A stretch of 64,000 nucleotides of DNA from Euonymus europaeus (lineage: Eukaryota > Streptophyta > Magnoliopsida > Celastrales > Celastraceae): assembly GCA_963580455.1 (NCBI GenBank), contig OY756970.1:19902001-19966000 (forward strand). Reading direction: 5' to 3'. This document shows positions 35,001 through 46,406 of the stretch, one piece after another. Under the pieces are notes generated by a model, which was not told the origin of the DNA, made no database searches, and saw only the letters and a list, made by a program, of their open reading frames with translations. Positions within the stretch are counted from its first letter, which is position 1, and the number at the start of each line of letters is the position of its first letter. Position numbers and translations under genes: made by a program.

Positions 35001-38000
35001 TTGTGCAGGGCTGCATGAATATCCCTTACTTTATGCGCGCATTTTCACAACTGTTGCTAAGTTCTCTGCGGTGGTAATTACTGCAATTGTGCCTCTGTCA
35101 TATTTTCTTCAAGGTCATTTCATTTCTGAAAATTTCTTATTGAATATCCAATAATCCACAGATTAGCGATCGAGTCATTGAGCACTTCCTCTATATTGGT
35201 ATCAAGGCAATTGGCATGGATGTGTAAGTGTCTTATTCCTTTGTGATTATGCCTGTCTTATTGGGAACGGTTTAAGTCTTATTGTCGCTTTTCTTAATAG
35301 GCCCCCAGCAGTAAAAGTAGGGGCTTGCAGGGCGCTTTCACGGCTTCTACCTGAGGCCAAAAAGGATAATATTCAGCTTGAATTAATTGGTTTATTTTCA
35401 TCACTTATAGATCTACTTCATCAGGTAATGATGTCAAACATGTTCTTTATATTTATTTCTGAGGACTGAAAGTTATATGGACTGGTTGATATTGGATTCT
35501 ACTGCACAGGCATCTGATGAAACGTTGCACTTGGTACTTGAAACACTGCAAGCAGCAATTAAGGCAGGTGAGTATATTACTTCTCTCTTCAAGTGAGTAA
35601 TTTAACCAATTTTTGCAAGCTCACAGTCTATACTTGTAACACCATTGCTGGCTGCTCATTTCTATGGTCTTTTGTTGTTTACTGTAGATTTTGGAGCATC
35701 AGCAATTATAGAACCAATTATTGCCCCTGTAATCCTTCAAGTGTGGGCATCACATGTTTCTGATCCTTTTATCAGTATTGATGCAATTGAGGTTCTAGAG
35801 GTAATTACTTCCGAGTATTGTTTATTGGTTATGCAGGCTGAACTACCTTAATAACATATTGTTTGCTCATCCATGACATTTTGTATCAGTTATCTGAGCT
35901 TAAGATTAAGTGATTTGTATGTTTATATATCATTTTATCTGGCTTTATTTGCTTTCGAGTACCCTCTAGCTTGTTTCCTGGAGTTAATCTTGATTGTCAT
36001 TGATTATACTTGAGACACTAAACCAAATTTATATTGAGCGTGTGTGTATATAATGCATATATGTTGCCATAGATGGGCTGAGATCATTTATGTCCATGTA
36101 ATTCATCATAACTTCAATGTGAGGCGTGTAAATGTGTATAGGTTATTAGGTTTAACTAATGATTTTGGCAAAATAAAAATAATTATTGGGGAAGAATTTG
36201 GACTTCAATTTTATGTCTTTTTTTGTATTGTAATATTTTGATTATATACAATGCTTGAGCTTACAAGTGTTCAGTGGGCCTCTTATTGTGACTGCATTTA
36301 AATGTAAATGGAACGTTCTATTCTCCATGTTCAACGATGCCATTTGACTTACGCTTTTAATTTATATTTTTCCAGGCACTTAGAAACACTCCTGGTTGTA
36401 TCCAGTCATTAATTTCTCGAACATTACCATTTGTTGGGCCGATCTTGAACAAAGTATGGCTTCCCATATATTCTAAAAAAGTTCTTTTCAGCTGTATGAA
36501 AGTGGTTTAACGATTATATTTCTGATGCCTCTTGATGGTGATTATCAGCCATATCAGCAGCCTGATGGATTGGTTGCGGGGTCGTTGGATCTCTTGACAA
36601 TGCTATTGAAGGCAAGTTATACTCTGCGAGAAATTGCCGCAATTTTATCTCAACCCTGCTTTTCATTCCAACCTTTAACATCATCATCGGGATGATATTT
36701 GGTTTGCTGCTCACAGTTTCTGATAGCTTTTTACAGAATGCTCCAAGTGATATTGTAAAAGCAGTGTTTGATGTTTGTTTTGATGCTATTATCCGGATAG
36801 TCCTTCAAAGTGATGATCATAGTGAAATGCAGGTTTTGTTCGAATTTATATCTCCTACAATTAATTTTTTGTATAGTTGCATATATATTGAAGTGACTCT
36901 TCTGCGTTGTGACAACATTGAACAGAATGCAACAGAATGTTTGGCTGCTATTGTTTCTGGAGGAAGGCAAGAGTTACTTGCTTGGGGCGCTGATTCTGGA
37001 CTTACAATGAGAAGTTTGCTTGATGCAGCTTCAAGGTTTGTTGGTTATTCATATCGTCTTGCGCCTTTCCATTGTCCTTCCTTAAGTTAAAATGCAGTCT
37101 TAGAAATTCTCTGTTTCATAGGATGGTTTATAGTTTTAGCATGATCAAGTGACTCATTCATTTGTTAATAGTTTATGGTAAATTATTTTACACTGGAATT
37201 TTTTTGTGCGTTGCAGCACTGATGTGAGTTTTGTCCAATATACATCACCACAACTAGCTATGCTATAATCATTATGACCTGCATTTACTGGGTTCTAAAT
37301 TTGGTGATCAAACACTGCAGGCTTCTTGACCCTAATCTGGATAGCTCTGGATCTCTTTTTGTTGGGAGTTACATTTTGCAACTTATTTTGCATCTGCCAT
37401 CACATATGGGACAGCACATACGAGATCTTGTTGCTGCTCTTATTAGACGCATGCAGTCTGCTCAAATAGCAGGGCTGAGGAGCTCATTGCTACTTATTTT
37501 TGCTAGACTGGTATTGCACTTGGTTGTCTACTGTTGTCATTGAAAATCTTATTATGGTACAAGTCTATTAACTATTAGCGAGATGATTTCATCTATTTTT
37601 TAGTGCATAAATAATTTATGTTCTTTTGAAATGGATACAGTCTAAAAATTGTTAATATCAGTTATTTTGTCATTCAATCCAATCATTTTAACTTGTTGGG
37701 TTATGGCATTTCACATCATTTATACATATTCTAATAAGAATATTTATCATTAGAACAATTCATTTTTACTGAAGTGTTACTTGGTGTTAAATTATATGTT
37801 TGTTGGTTCAACATTCCATAAGGATGCCTCAACTTGGAGGATGCCTTTTGGCTCCATCTAACTTACTAACATGTGCAAACCATCTGTTTTAAAATGAAAC
37901 TAACTCTCAAATAGATAAACATTTTTGGACAGAATATGTGTGATTGAGAATCTTATCATTTTCATGCACCTGCCACGCCAAAGCTGCTTGTGCATTTGCT

Positions 38001-41000
38001 CTTTGTTGCACGTTTACTTTTTCTTATTTATTTCTGTTTTACGATTTTTTTCTGGCATTTTCTCCGTTATTTGAAATGCAGGTCCATATGAGTGTCCCTA
38101 ATGTTGGGCAATTTGTCGACCTGCTGATTAGTTTCCCAGCTGAAGGCCATGCTAATTCTTTTGGTTATGTAATGTCAGAATGGACTAAACAACAAGGTAA
38201 ATATTTTTCATGCTTAGGCTTATTTTGAGTTGTCAATATGATTGCCCTTAGTTGTGCATGTCTTGTTATGAACACTCTGTGGCACTTAGTAGATTTTCTT
38301 TCGATGGCATTCCACTTGTTTGTTCCTCCTATATAAGAATATAACTGTTTGGTGATTGTCAAATGTCAATGGCCTTTGTCTGATATCATGAATACTTTGC
38401 AATACAGCCCTAGAAGGGTGTTTTTTTGTGTGGATGTTGTTCCTCAATTCTCTATAATGCGTACAACAGTTAGTCTGTTACTTGTGAGTCCCATTTTCTA
38501 CATTCTAACGTTACAAGTTGCTTGTTCAGAAGAGATATAGTGTATGCATGCAGTTCCATAGGATCATTTTCATGGTACATGGACAATACATTTTAATATT
38601 GCCCTCTTCAATGTCACTGTGCTATGATTTGTAGAAGAGGTGAATATTTGAGGTGATAATCAATGTGTACCTATATCAGATTCAATTGGTGGTGTTAGAT
38701 GGATTACCAATCACTGGAGTGGCACAAGTAAAGGAATCTTAGTTTACTGAAAATATAAATCAGACGAAAACTGAGGCATATTTTGAAGGATAATTAGCAT
38801 TTTCACTCTTAATGCCTTTTGTTCATGTCCTTGAACTTATAGAACCATGTGACCTGCAGCTTAAGCCACTTTTCTGCTCATGTATGGACCATATAACGAG
38901 ACTGGCTGCAACTATAAATTACGCATGTTTGAACTCATCCAATGGCGGATCTCTGTTATTGAATGGGTGGGGGGTGGGGGGGCGGCAATTTTAAAAAAAA
39001 TAAATGAATCAGCTTCTATAAACAATTATATTTTAGCTCAAGAGTCGAGCACTCAAATGGAAGCCCCCTCAAAAGTTAAAACTAAAACCATTCCATATAG
39101 ATTTAACCCTAAAGTCATTCCATACAGATTTAACCCTAAAGCCATTCCATTATAATCTCGAGCCCCCCAAACGTTTCGCCACTGAGCTCATTTGGACTTT
39201 ATGTCTGGACTTGGGATTAACTTTAGACCTCTTGCTACATATTTATGTGTTGTTATTCCTCATACAGTAGTAGCAAATTTGTAATAAATATTATTGGCAT
39301 GTTACTTTTGAGATATTGTTCACTGAAATTGTTCAAGATGTGTAATTAAACTGACAATTCTCGCCTACATACTGATTGAATGCAGGTGAAATTCAGGGGG
39401 CTTATCAAATTAAGGTCACAGCTAGTGCTTTGGCCTTATTGCTGTCCACTAGGCATGCAGAATTGGGAAAAATAAGTGTGCACGGACAGCTTATTAAGGT
39501 TTCCTAGCAAAATTCTTTTTCTATTGTTTTGATGGATTTATTTTTTCAAGGACTTACTTTTTCCCCTCCTCTTCCCTCCACCACCCAACAAAAAAAATGT
39601 GTAGTCTGCTGCAGGGATAACCACTCGCTCAAAAGCAAAGTTAGCCCCTGATCGGTGGACTTTGGTGCCACTTCCTGTAAAGGTACATCAGCATTAGATT
39701 TTGTATCATTGCATGAACAATATTGTGAGCATGGGGTATACCGTATATGATATATCCTATAGAATCAGCTAATTAGCTAAGAAACTGCCAAACGGGCTAT
39801 ATTTCCCCTTAATCTTTCTCTAATGTTGCAGTATTGTCATTGCTTTGGGGAAAGCTTGATAATTTTTCACGACGTGTGAGCTAGCTGTTAACTGTAGCTA
39901 GTGCTTTGTTGTAACTATTATATCTTGCGAGAATATTGTTTAGATTGTGGAGCCTGTTTTAATTAAACATTTGTTTTTTGTGGATCCAACTGTATCCCTA
40001 ATTGAATAAGGCGTTTTTATTTTGTTATAGTTGCTTCTGTTGTTTTTGCCGTTGAGCATATTGGAATCCAGCGATCCATGGCCGTAGCTTTATTTTTGGG
40101 TGAACCGCATAAAATCTAGTATCTTTGATCTTTATTTTTTGTTCTTGAAACTATCTTATTCCTAACAAATATGGGTCATCCTGCCCCAAAATAGTCTCTT
40201 CAGAATAGAGATTATCCAGATTTTATTTATGAAGCTTATTTGGACTAACAAATTACAAATAACTTATAAGTTTTTGCCTGGGGCTGCAGATATTCTCTTT
40301 GCTGGCAGATGCTTTGATTGAAATCCAAGAACAAGTTGGGGTCGGTGCTGATGATGTGGTAATCCTTTTTGGCTTTTTACTGTCTTTTATTTTAAGCCTC
40401 TTGGGATGATACATCAATCTTTGATCAAATTTTTACCACAGGATAGTGACTGGGAAGAAGTTCGGGAAGGGGATGTGGATTCAGATAATGATTTGATGTA
40501 TTCGGCCAATGGTGTGTCATTTGGCAAATCCACATATGACCATCTTGAAGCAATGGCAAAGGCATTTAACGAGGTTTGGCTTATACAAATTAGAATTTCC
40601 TCTCTCATCTTTAAGTCTGACAGTGCTTTCTTTATCCCAAATCCCGATGACCCAGGATGATAGTGATGACGATGATGACATTTTCACTGTTAATGATTCA
40701 CTAAATGAGGTGGTTATCTCTATCCTAAATTTACTTGCTGTATTTACTGCCTAGGCATGGTTAAGCATTATATGCGTCCTTAATTTCAATGTAACTGGCA
40801 GATTAATTTGGAAAATTATCTTACGGAGTTCTTTGGAAAGTTCTCATCGAGTGACAGACAACTGTTTGATCATCTCTGTCAGGTCTATTTCTGATCTCAC
40901 CCCAACATTTGAAACCTATCATCTAATAAGTAATAAGAATCTCATTTTAATCCTAATATCCCTTAAGCTTATACAAACTTACAATGCAAGCCTTTTCTTT

Positions 41001-41068
41001 TCCGTCTTAAATTGCAGTCTCTGACAGAGGCTCAACGGAATGCTTTACGAAAATCACTAAGTTGCTGA
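29039..41068 (+). CDS. IPO9: Importin-9-type karyopherin beta, centre missing
   Basis: Nuclear import receptor with an importin-beta N-terminal domain and HEAT repeats. Exons: 29039-29171, 29863-29924, 30279-30371, 31220-31391, 33153-33283, 34670-34729, 34850-34913, 35009-35073, 35162-35223, 35301-35424, 35510-35567, 35688-35800, 36376-36453, 36549-36611, 36737-36832, 36926-37035, 37321-37510, 38082-38196, 39386-39498, 39605-39682, 40290-40358, 40442-40573, 40656-40709, 40802-40882, 41018-41068. They sum to 2,367 nt and 788 aa with every phase matching. Landmarks: LGLRQLAAVLLKQFIKKHW, PEEWPDLLPFLLK, SDPFISIDAIEVLE, NATECLAAIVSGGRQELL, GITTRSKAK and the acidic DDSDDDDD tail (about 728-745). 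Plant homologues are about 1,020-1,030 aa as I recall. The missing block lies at residue 154, between exons 4 and 5, and the phases still join in frame. Intron 2 is AT-AC and the intron at 36612 is GC-AG. Confidence 0.9.
29925..30278 (+). other. U12-type AT-AC intron (importin-9 intron 2)
   Basis: The exon ends CGCCAG at 29924 and the intron opens ATATCCTTT, the exact U12 AT-AC donor consensus. Near the 3' end, AAACTTAAC (30260-30268) fits the U12 branch site, with its branch A about 11 bases before the terminal AC (30277-30278). Splicing here joins Arg-Gln to Leu-Ala-Ala-Val, which restores the conserved importin sequence. No GT donor close by gives this product. Confidence 0.9.
31745..31835 (+). 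repeat. SINE-like repeat fragment in importin-9 intron 4
   Basis: Contains GTCAGGAAAGGGCAAGATGC, CTTACCTTGCTTAGTAGAGG and CAAGAATCGTACCCATGAC, the last resembling a tRNA-like B-box region. Same family as the fragments at 9.77, 32.33 and 57.94 kb. Confidence 0.5.
32326..32400 (-). repeat. SINE-like repeat fragment, opposite orientation
   Basis: Minus strand: CACAAGGCTCTTCC, then TTGGCAGACAGGATATACAC and AGATCTTATG. It lies 0.5 kb from the plus-oriented copy in the same intron. Confidence 0.45.
32511..32860 (+). repeat. 177-bp imperfect tandem repeat in importin-9 intron 4
   Basis: GGTGTTGGCTGGGATGGTGA begins both copies, at 32511 and 32688. Both go on with a GTTGTCAAA, AGGCGCAA/AGGCACAA, TCTTCTATCG and GCAAGGCACCATGAATC series. 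Divergence is moderate, so the duplication is older than the one in AAPT. Confidence 0.8.
36612..36736 (+). other. GC-AG intron in importin-9
   Basis: The exon ends AAG at 36611, followed by GCAAGT, the strong consensus of U2-type GC donors. The acceptor TTACAG ends at 36736. Splicing gives TMLLK|NAPSDIVK, the conserved family sequence. Confidence 0.85.
38939..39183. mobile_element. hAT-like MITE in an importin-9 intron
   Basis: AATGGCGGATC at the left is inverted at the right as TTCGCCACT. The element is flanked by GAACTCAT (38931-38938) and GAGCTCAT (39184-39191), an 8-bp duplication with one mismatch, the size made by hAT transposases. It contains a G-rich block and a 31-bp tandem repeat (ATTTAACCCTAAAG twice). 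Confidence 0.6.
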
Positions 41069-41529
41069 TGTCTTGTGTTGGTTTATGAAGTCTGAATTGC
41101 TGAGTTCTATTTTGATCAATCAAAGAAGGAATTCCATTACTTACCGATGCAGCCAGAGTTGTATAGGTTGTCGGCTTAGCGATCTGTGTTTCTATTTGTT
41201 CCTGCCATCCAACAATTTGCTTTTTAATGCTGGTGTATAATGAAAGATCATCCTTTGTATCGTTTTTTCCCCTCAGGAAAGGTCATCCTTTTTATATAAT
41301 AGTTTTTATTCTTCTGTTTTTCTTTGGGTTCTCTTTCTTTTCCTCCTCCTCTCTCTGAGCTGGCGCTGTGTGTCTGGAAATACTTGGTTAGTTATTAGTG
41401 AGGTATATTAATTTGCGAGGATAAAGGTGGTTTCTATTTCATGAAATGCAAGGATTTCTGCTATGGCTTATCAGTTGGTTTTGGAAAGGCCTTTTTTTCT
41501 TATTATTATCCAGATAAAGCACTTACAGC
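41069..41529. other. Importin-9 3' UTR and flank
   Basis: T-rich sequence following the stop codon. No further exon. Transcription probably ends before the MITE at 41,530. Confidence 0.4.
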
Positions 41530-41955
41530 ATCATTCACATTTGATTTGATGAAAGACATTCTCCTCATATCTGTCAAAATAGAAACACCTATCTTATTTT
41601 ATAGATTAAAGTTATATAACATTTTTCACATTTGATGAAAATGCAAATGCTTCTCATATTTGTAAAAAATAAGATTTTTAATAACATGAATAATTGAATT
41701 AATAATCTATGATATAACTTTAAAATGTCAATAATTTAAAATAAATTATTACAAATATAAAATACAGTTAATTTTAAACTACAGTGATGGATTTTTGTCT
41801 TTTTTCAATTTTTATTTTTATTTTTATAAGACTGATTATGATATATTAATAATGAAATGAAAACAAAGAAAGTCAAAACAACCAGTCACAGTAAGGTGAT
41901 TTTTTTTCAAATGTTAAGGGAGACATTTTTCTTCGCATCAAATCAAATGTGAGGG
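41530..41955. mobile_element. TIR MITE (TCACATTTGATTTGATGAAAG ends)
   Basis: A terminal repeat of about 20 bp at 41,535-41,555 recurs inverted at about 41,930-41,952 (CATCAAATCAAATGTGA). The interior is AT-rich and non-coding. Confidence 0.6.
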
Positions 41956-42568
41956 TTGTTCCATGTACTTTATCCTCATTATTTATACTTTCTTTTTCCT
42001 TTTTTCTTCGTGTATGTTTAAGTACATTGACACAAATGCCCAATTGTATTAGGACTTATTATATTAAGTTGAGTCAAACGACACCACAAATTTCTATAAC
42101 TTCCAAGAATATGGTTGTTAAATCATAAATGGTGAATAGAGGTTCGTAATCAATTCCATTACTACATATGTTGTCAGTATATGAATTCCATGTACAAGTT
42201 TTGCTCTCAAGCCTTGAAGTTGATCTATGAAGAGTTGCCTATCACACACTTGGGAGATCCAGAACTTTAAAGAAGAACAACCTTAAGATGGTTGGTTGAT
42301 ATACGAGGGTCGTACATTTTGCCATTGACGGCTTCAGATAGTCTTAATATACGAAGGGAATCCTAGATTGCTGTGCTAGATGAGCATTTGGTTTGCTCCT
42401 CCCCAACAACCCATGATCTAACTTTTTCCCATTTGCTTTCATGATTTCACAGAACCAATCAATTTTAGGTTTTTGACCTTTCATTTTCTGTATTTTTTTT
42501 CTTCAAAAACCACCTACCGAAAAGACAACCCTTGTACGTATTAAATTTTGGAACAACAGTGTGAGTGC

Positions 42569-42963
42569 AACACATGCTCCGCGACCATCCAGATCGAGCC
42601 TATTACTTGAGACCGACTCTTTCAATGCATATAGATGGTCTACAAGGCAAGGAGAAATACCATGGAGATTATCTCATATTGCTAACTCAGTGCATTTGAC
42701 TTCAATACAGTTGCCGGATCTTCAAGTGCATCACATATTACGGGAGAGCAATGATATTGCTGACATGCTAGCAAAGGAAAGGTTGTTTAGAACCTCTGAC
42801 TTAGTCATTTGGTTTTGATACACTTGTATTGCTTTACTTTAGTTTTTCTTGTTTTTGGCCATCCCATCTGATGCCCATCTGTTTGTGTTTCTCCTTCTGT
42901 TTTGCTCTCTGTTTTGGTTTGAATAAAATCCTGCTGCTTATCAAAAACACATGCTCCGCGACC
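42569..42963 (+). mobile_element. 5'-truncated LINE with 18-bp target-site duplication
   Basis: An 18-bp direct repeat, AACACATGCTCCGCGACC, flanks the insert exactly (42569-42586 and 42946-42963). The insert encodes the end of a plant LINE RNase-H-like domain: LLLETDSFNAYRW, GEIPWRL, HHILRESNDIADMLAKE, stop at 42818. It ends GAATAAAATC, then TTATCAAAAA. Only the last 0.36 kb of a roughly 4-6 kb element was copied. Confidence 0.85.
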
Positions 42964-43078
42964 TTCTGTTGGAACTCATACCACTCATACCAGATTCCTT
43001 ATTGTAGTCATAGGCATTAAACACACCTTTTACGTTTTAGAAGTACTCCATCCGTCCTATTTTAATGTTTTAGAAGTA

Positions 43079-43352
43079 CTCCTTCGTTCTATTTTAATTG
43101 TCCTTTATTCCTTTTTGGAATGTCCCAAAATGCATGCCCATTTCAATTAATAAAAACTATTTTTTTTCTTTTTTCTTATTTTACCCTTAACTTGAAAAGC
43201 TCAATAAGCATGCACACTAATTAATTTTTTATGGTGCCAAAGTATTTGTCATTATAGATAAGGGTATAAACGTTAAATTGAAAGAAAATTAAATATTTTC
43301 TTAAACTATGTAAAAAAGTGAAGGGAACAATTGAAATGAGACGAAGGAGGAG
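43079..43352. mobile_element. Stowaway-like MITE
   Basis: CTCCTTCGTTCTATTTTAAT at the left is inverted at the right as TTGAAATGAGACGAAGGAGG. TA dinucleotides flank both ends, as for Tc1/mariner-mobilised Stowaway elements. A second copy of the left end (TACTCCATCCGTCCTATTTT) sits just upstream at 43044. Confidence 0.75.
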
Positions 43353-43529
43353 TATGAATTTGGAAAAATATTAAGTATAAGGCCAAAATGGGGCATATTA
43401 AGTACTCTATTTCAAAAAAAAAAAATAGTACTCTATTAAAGGCTTGGTCCCCTCTCTGTTTTCATGTACCCATTATTTCGCCCAACGTCTAGAAAACGAG
43501 GAGAAAACCTCGCCAATTGTTTTCAACTT

Positions 43530-43780
43530 AAGAGCATCCAGTGGGTCTTTTTGTTGGGGTATAAGTGTATTATCTTGTCCCAATTCAATGATTTAATTTT
43601 TGTTGGGTCATATTCGATGGGCAAAACATGAAGGCATGAAACAATATTGTTAGCCTCAATGTTGACTCCACAACCATACACCCATATTAACAAAAATAAT
43701 CAAATAAGCAAATTTACACAATTGTATCAATATATTTTGTTGACTCAATCACATGATGCTCAACTACATCAACAAAAACA
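43530..43780 (-). mobile_element. MITE of the dispersed family (copy D, degraded)
   Basis: Minus-strand phrases TTTTGTTGATGTAGTTGAGC and TGATTGAGTCAACAAAATAT match the interior of copies A to C. The ends are not clear. Confidence 0.4.
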
Positions 43781-44585
43781 CATATCCTAATATATATTTT
43801 ATTGATCAAAGAGATTCATCGCTGAATCATATATACTTCCGCTCAAACTCTCACATATTCAATCTCTATAAATATCTACATGTTTCTAATATACTTTTGC
43901 TTCTAGATGATGTAAATTGGTATCAGAAAATAACTTTCAAACATATATGTGGGTGGTAACCCAACTCATAAACCATGTTTTTTTTAGTGAAGGAGTCACT
44001 ACCCGTTTATGATGGACTATTGTACGAGAGTGAGTGTTAGAACCCACACAAGATCTCGAATGAAAGAGAAATGTGGAGAGTGAATGGCTTAAAAAATGTT
44101 TTTGGAACCATTCACAGGCCATGATTTTGTGAGTGAATGAGTCATTACCCCCTTCTGATATGTCTAAGCGCTCAACATCTTCCCCAGGATCCATAATTCT
44201 AAGCCATTCATGTGTCTCCTCGTGTGAGATTCGAACCTGAGATGGTGTATAATTATCGTGTAATAATCTATCTTTGGAATTATAGAACATGCAAGAGCCT
44301 CAAAATGAAAATCAAATCTTTAATCTTACAAGCCTTTTGTCAAGATCAAAGATTGTACAAACGATAAAAGCTGCTTAAAGCACAATAGGAAACACACTCT
44401 ACCATCATATATATATATACACACATATCCTTTTCTGATAAGGTATGTATATACATAAACACATGCCCGTACATATATACTAGCATAAAATAAAAAGTGA
44501 AAAACTTTGTAGTGTTGGATTTGCAGCATGCAGAACCTGGAAAGGTGACAAGGTCATATTATTTGTCGTTCATATATACCAGAAA
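43781..44585. other. Intergenic region, 3' side of RING-H2 gene 1
   Basis: A stretch at 43,975-44,260 has two partly repeated phrases (GAAGGAGTCACTACCC / GAATGAGTCATTACCC) and, on the minus strand, GGTTCGAATCTCACACG, which resembles a tRNA B-box. It may be a SINE relic; no gene seen. Confidence 0.35.
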
Positions 44586-44972
44586 TCACCTCAGCCACCA
44601 TGTTTCACGGTCATTTCTGGTACTAAATGAGAAAAACTTGAATTCAAGAACCTCTGCTCCAAGCTGAGTAATTGTTCTAAGAGGAGCTACAAAATCGCGA
44701 CAAAGCGGACAATTAAATCTCTGGTAAGCAACCCATCTATCCAAGCAAACTCTATGAAACACATGCTTGCATCTCAATTCCCTTATTTCATCTCCTCCTC
44801 CAATCTTACACATACAAACAACACATTCTGCATCCTCCCCTGATCCCATTCTTAGCTCTCGGTGACCAATTTCTGCACCCACAACATCTAGTAATCCGGC
44901 AGACCAGAAGAAAATGCGAAATAGAGTGAGATCCAATGCCAATTTCAATTGAGCAATGAAGTATCTCAACAT
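44586..44972 (-). CDS. RING-H2 E3 ubiquitin ligase (small, membrane-anchored type), gene 1
   Basis: Intronless, 128 aa. A hydrophobic N-terminal segment (residues 4-30) precedes a complete RING-H2: C50, C53, C68, H70, H73, C76, C88, C91, spaced C-x2-C-x14-C-x-H-x2-H-x2-C-x11-C-x2-C. The protein ends FSFSTRNDRETWWLR. The type is that of the small BRH1/RHA-like ligases, which recruit E2 enzymes and are often stress- or hormone-responsive; the substrate is unknown. A TATA box lies 66 bases upstream. It is a tandem paralogue of the next gene, with the same layout and the same WWLR end. Confidence 0.85.
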   Translation of the reverse strand: MLRYFIAQLKLALDLTLFRIFFWSAGLLDVVGAEIGHRELRMGSGEDAECVVCMCKIGGGDEIRELRCKHVFHRVCLDRWVAYQRFNCPLCRDFVAPLRTITQLGAEVLEFKFFSFSTRNDRETWWLR

Positions 44973-45037
44973 GATTGATTAAGTGGGAGAGGTTCTGTGG
45001 TTGTGGAGTAGCTAAATGTAACGCAGGGAGGGTATTC

Positions 45038-45044
45038 ATTTATA
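45038..45044 (-). promoter_or_regulatory. TATA box of RING-H2 gene 1
   Basis: TATAAAT on the minus strand, 66 bases before the start codon, which leaves a leader of about 35 bases. Confidence 0.55.
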
Positions 45045-45914
45045 GGCAACTTTCTAGTGGAGTACAGAGTCTAGAGAGTATAGAGTCTAGAGAGTGTAGT
45101 GGTTCTTGTGTCACTTTCTGTGTGGGACAACCTCGTGAATTAGTAAGTCGTTTGAAACTTTTCTGTCTACATTTATTTGGTAATTAATTCGAGCAAGAAA
45201 AGAACAAAAAAAAAAGAGATTATTGTTCATGTTGAATAACAGAAAATGTTAATTTGGTTATTAATTTTGCTAAAGAATGCCCGACGAACATATTGACGCC
45301 AGTTTGGAAGAGAAAAAACAATGAGGTCTTCCACCTCTGTAGGAATTTGTGTGCGAGAGAGAATATTGAACCATTCCAACTTCCGAGAGACTTCAAACAG
45401 GATACTTGGAGCCAAAAGGATAAGGTGATCGAACAATGCCACAAATACAATAATGTCAGCTCGATCTAAAAAAGTTATAGATTGTCAGGATATATGTATT
45501 GGAGGATCACTTACGGTAATAGAAATAGTAACATATATCGTTTCAACTTCTCTCTCTATCTCTTTTTCTTCTAAAGAGACTACAAGATGGAGGGCATCGG
45601 GGCATTTTGTCGAACACCTGATGTGCAGTTGATAGGCCAAGCCGAACATGAAACAAGAAAACAATCAGCCAAGACGTTGCAGGGAGCAATAGCAAACATA
45701 AATCCTTGCACCAAAAAAAGCTCCGGCCAATTTTTTATCTGGTCATTCAACAAGCTTATAAATATTATATTACACAACATGACTAACACTATTAGTAATT
45801 ATTATTTATTATTTCTTACACTACAGTACGTCAGCAACCCACTTATATATTGGGCTTGATTGCATGGGCTTCTTGTCTAGTGCTTTGAACCCGCATAAGC
45901 CGGGATTTACCGGC
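45045..45914. other. Spacer between the two RING-H2 genes
   Basis: Contains short unrelated open frames in several registers with no recognisable family; upstream promoter of gene 1 and 3' flank of gene 2. Confidence 0.4.
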
Positions 45915-46319
45915 TTACCGCAGCCACCAGGTGTCGGTGTCAGTATCATCGTCTCTCGGACCAAACGACCAAAACTTGAACAGAATTACTTGGACTCCAT
46001 CGGCAGTGAAAGTTGTAGACGGAGCCAAACAATCCCGCCTGCAAATTGGACACGTGGAGCGCCGGAATGAGAGCCATCTGTCCAAGCAGACTCTATGAAA
46101 CAGGTGGTCACATCGCAGTTCTCTAATCTCTTCTCCTCCTACAATCTTACACAGACATACTGGGCAGTCCGCCAATTCTCCGGGCTCCGAATGGTGAACT
46201 CTGCACGTTAGTTCATGATCACTAATTTCCGGCAAAGATGACCAGAATAATGTCCTTTGGAGTGTGAAATCCAATGCACACTTTAGAACACTAATAATCG
46301 AGAACAAGTATCTAAACAT
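45915..46319 (-). CDS. RING-H2 E3 ubiquitin ligase, gene 2
   Basis: Intronless. I take the start at 46319 (134 aa) and not the upstream in-frame ATG at 46433. MFRYLFSIISVLKCALDF then aligns with the MLRYFIAQLKLALDL start of the neighbouring paralogue, and the TATA box at 46398-46406 would lie inside the longer frame. A hydrophobic N-terminal segment is followed by a complete RING-H2: C52, C55, C70, H72, H75, C78, C90, C93, with the same spacing as gene 1. The end is DTDTWWLR. The two genes share orientation and lie 0.94 kb apart, so they arose by tandem duplication; the RING core is far better conserved than the linker. Confidence 0.85.
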   Translation of the reverse strand: MFRYLFSIISVLKCALDFTLQRTLFWSSLPEISDHELTCRVHHSEPGELADCPVCLCKIVGGEEIRELRCDHLFHRVCLDRWLSFRRSTCPICRRDCLAPSTTFTADGVQVILFKFWSFGPRDDDTDTDTWWLR

Positions 46320-46397
46320 GGCTGCCTGCTTAATTGGTTTACTAAACAATATATGTGAAAGGCTGAAAGCTGTATTTTGTTTTTGTTGCGGATGTGT

Positions 46398-46406
46398 AAT
46401 ATATAG
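46398..46406 (-). promoter_or_regulatory. TATA box of RING-H2 gene 2
   Basis: TATATATTA on the minus strand about 80 bases before the chosen start codon, leaving a leader of about 50 bases. Confidence 0.6.
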
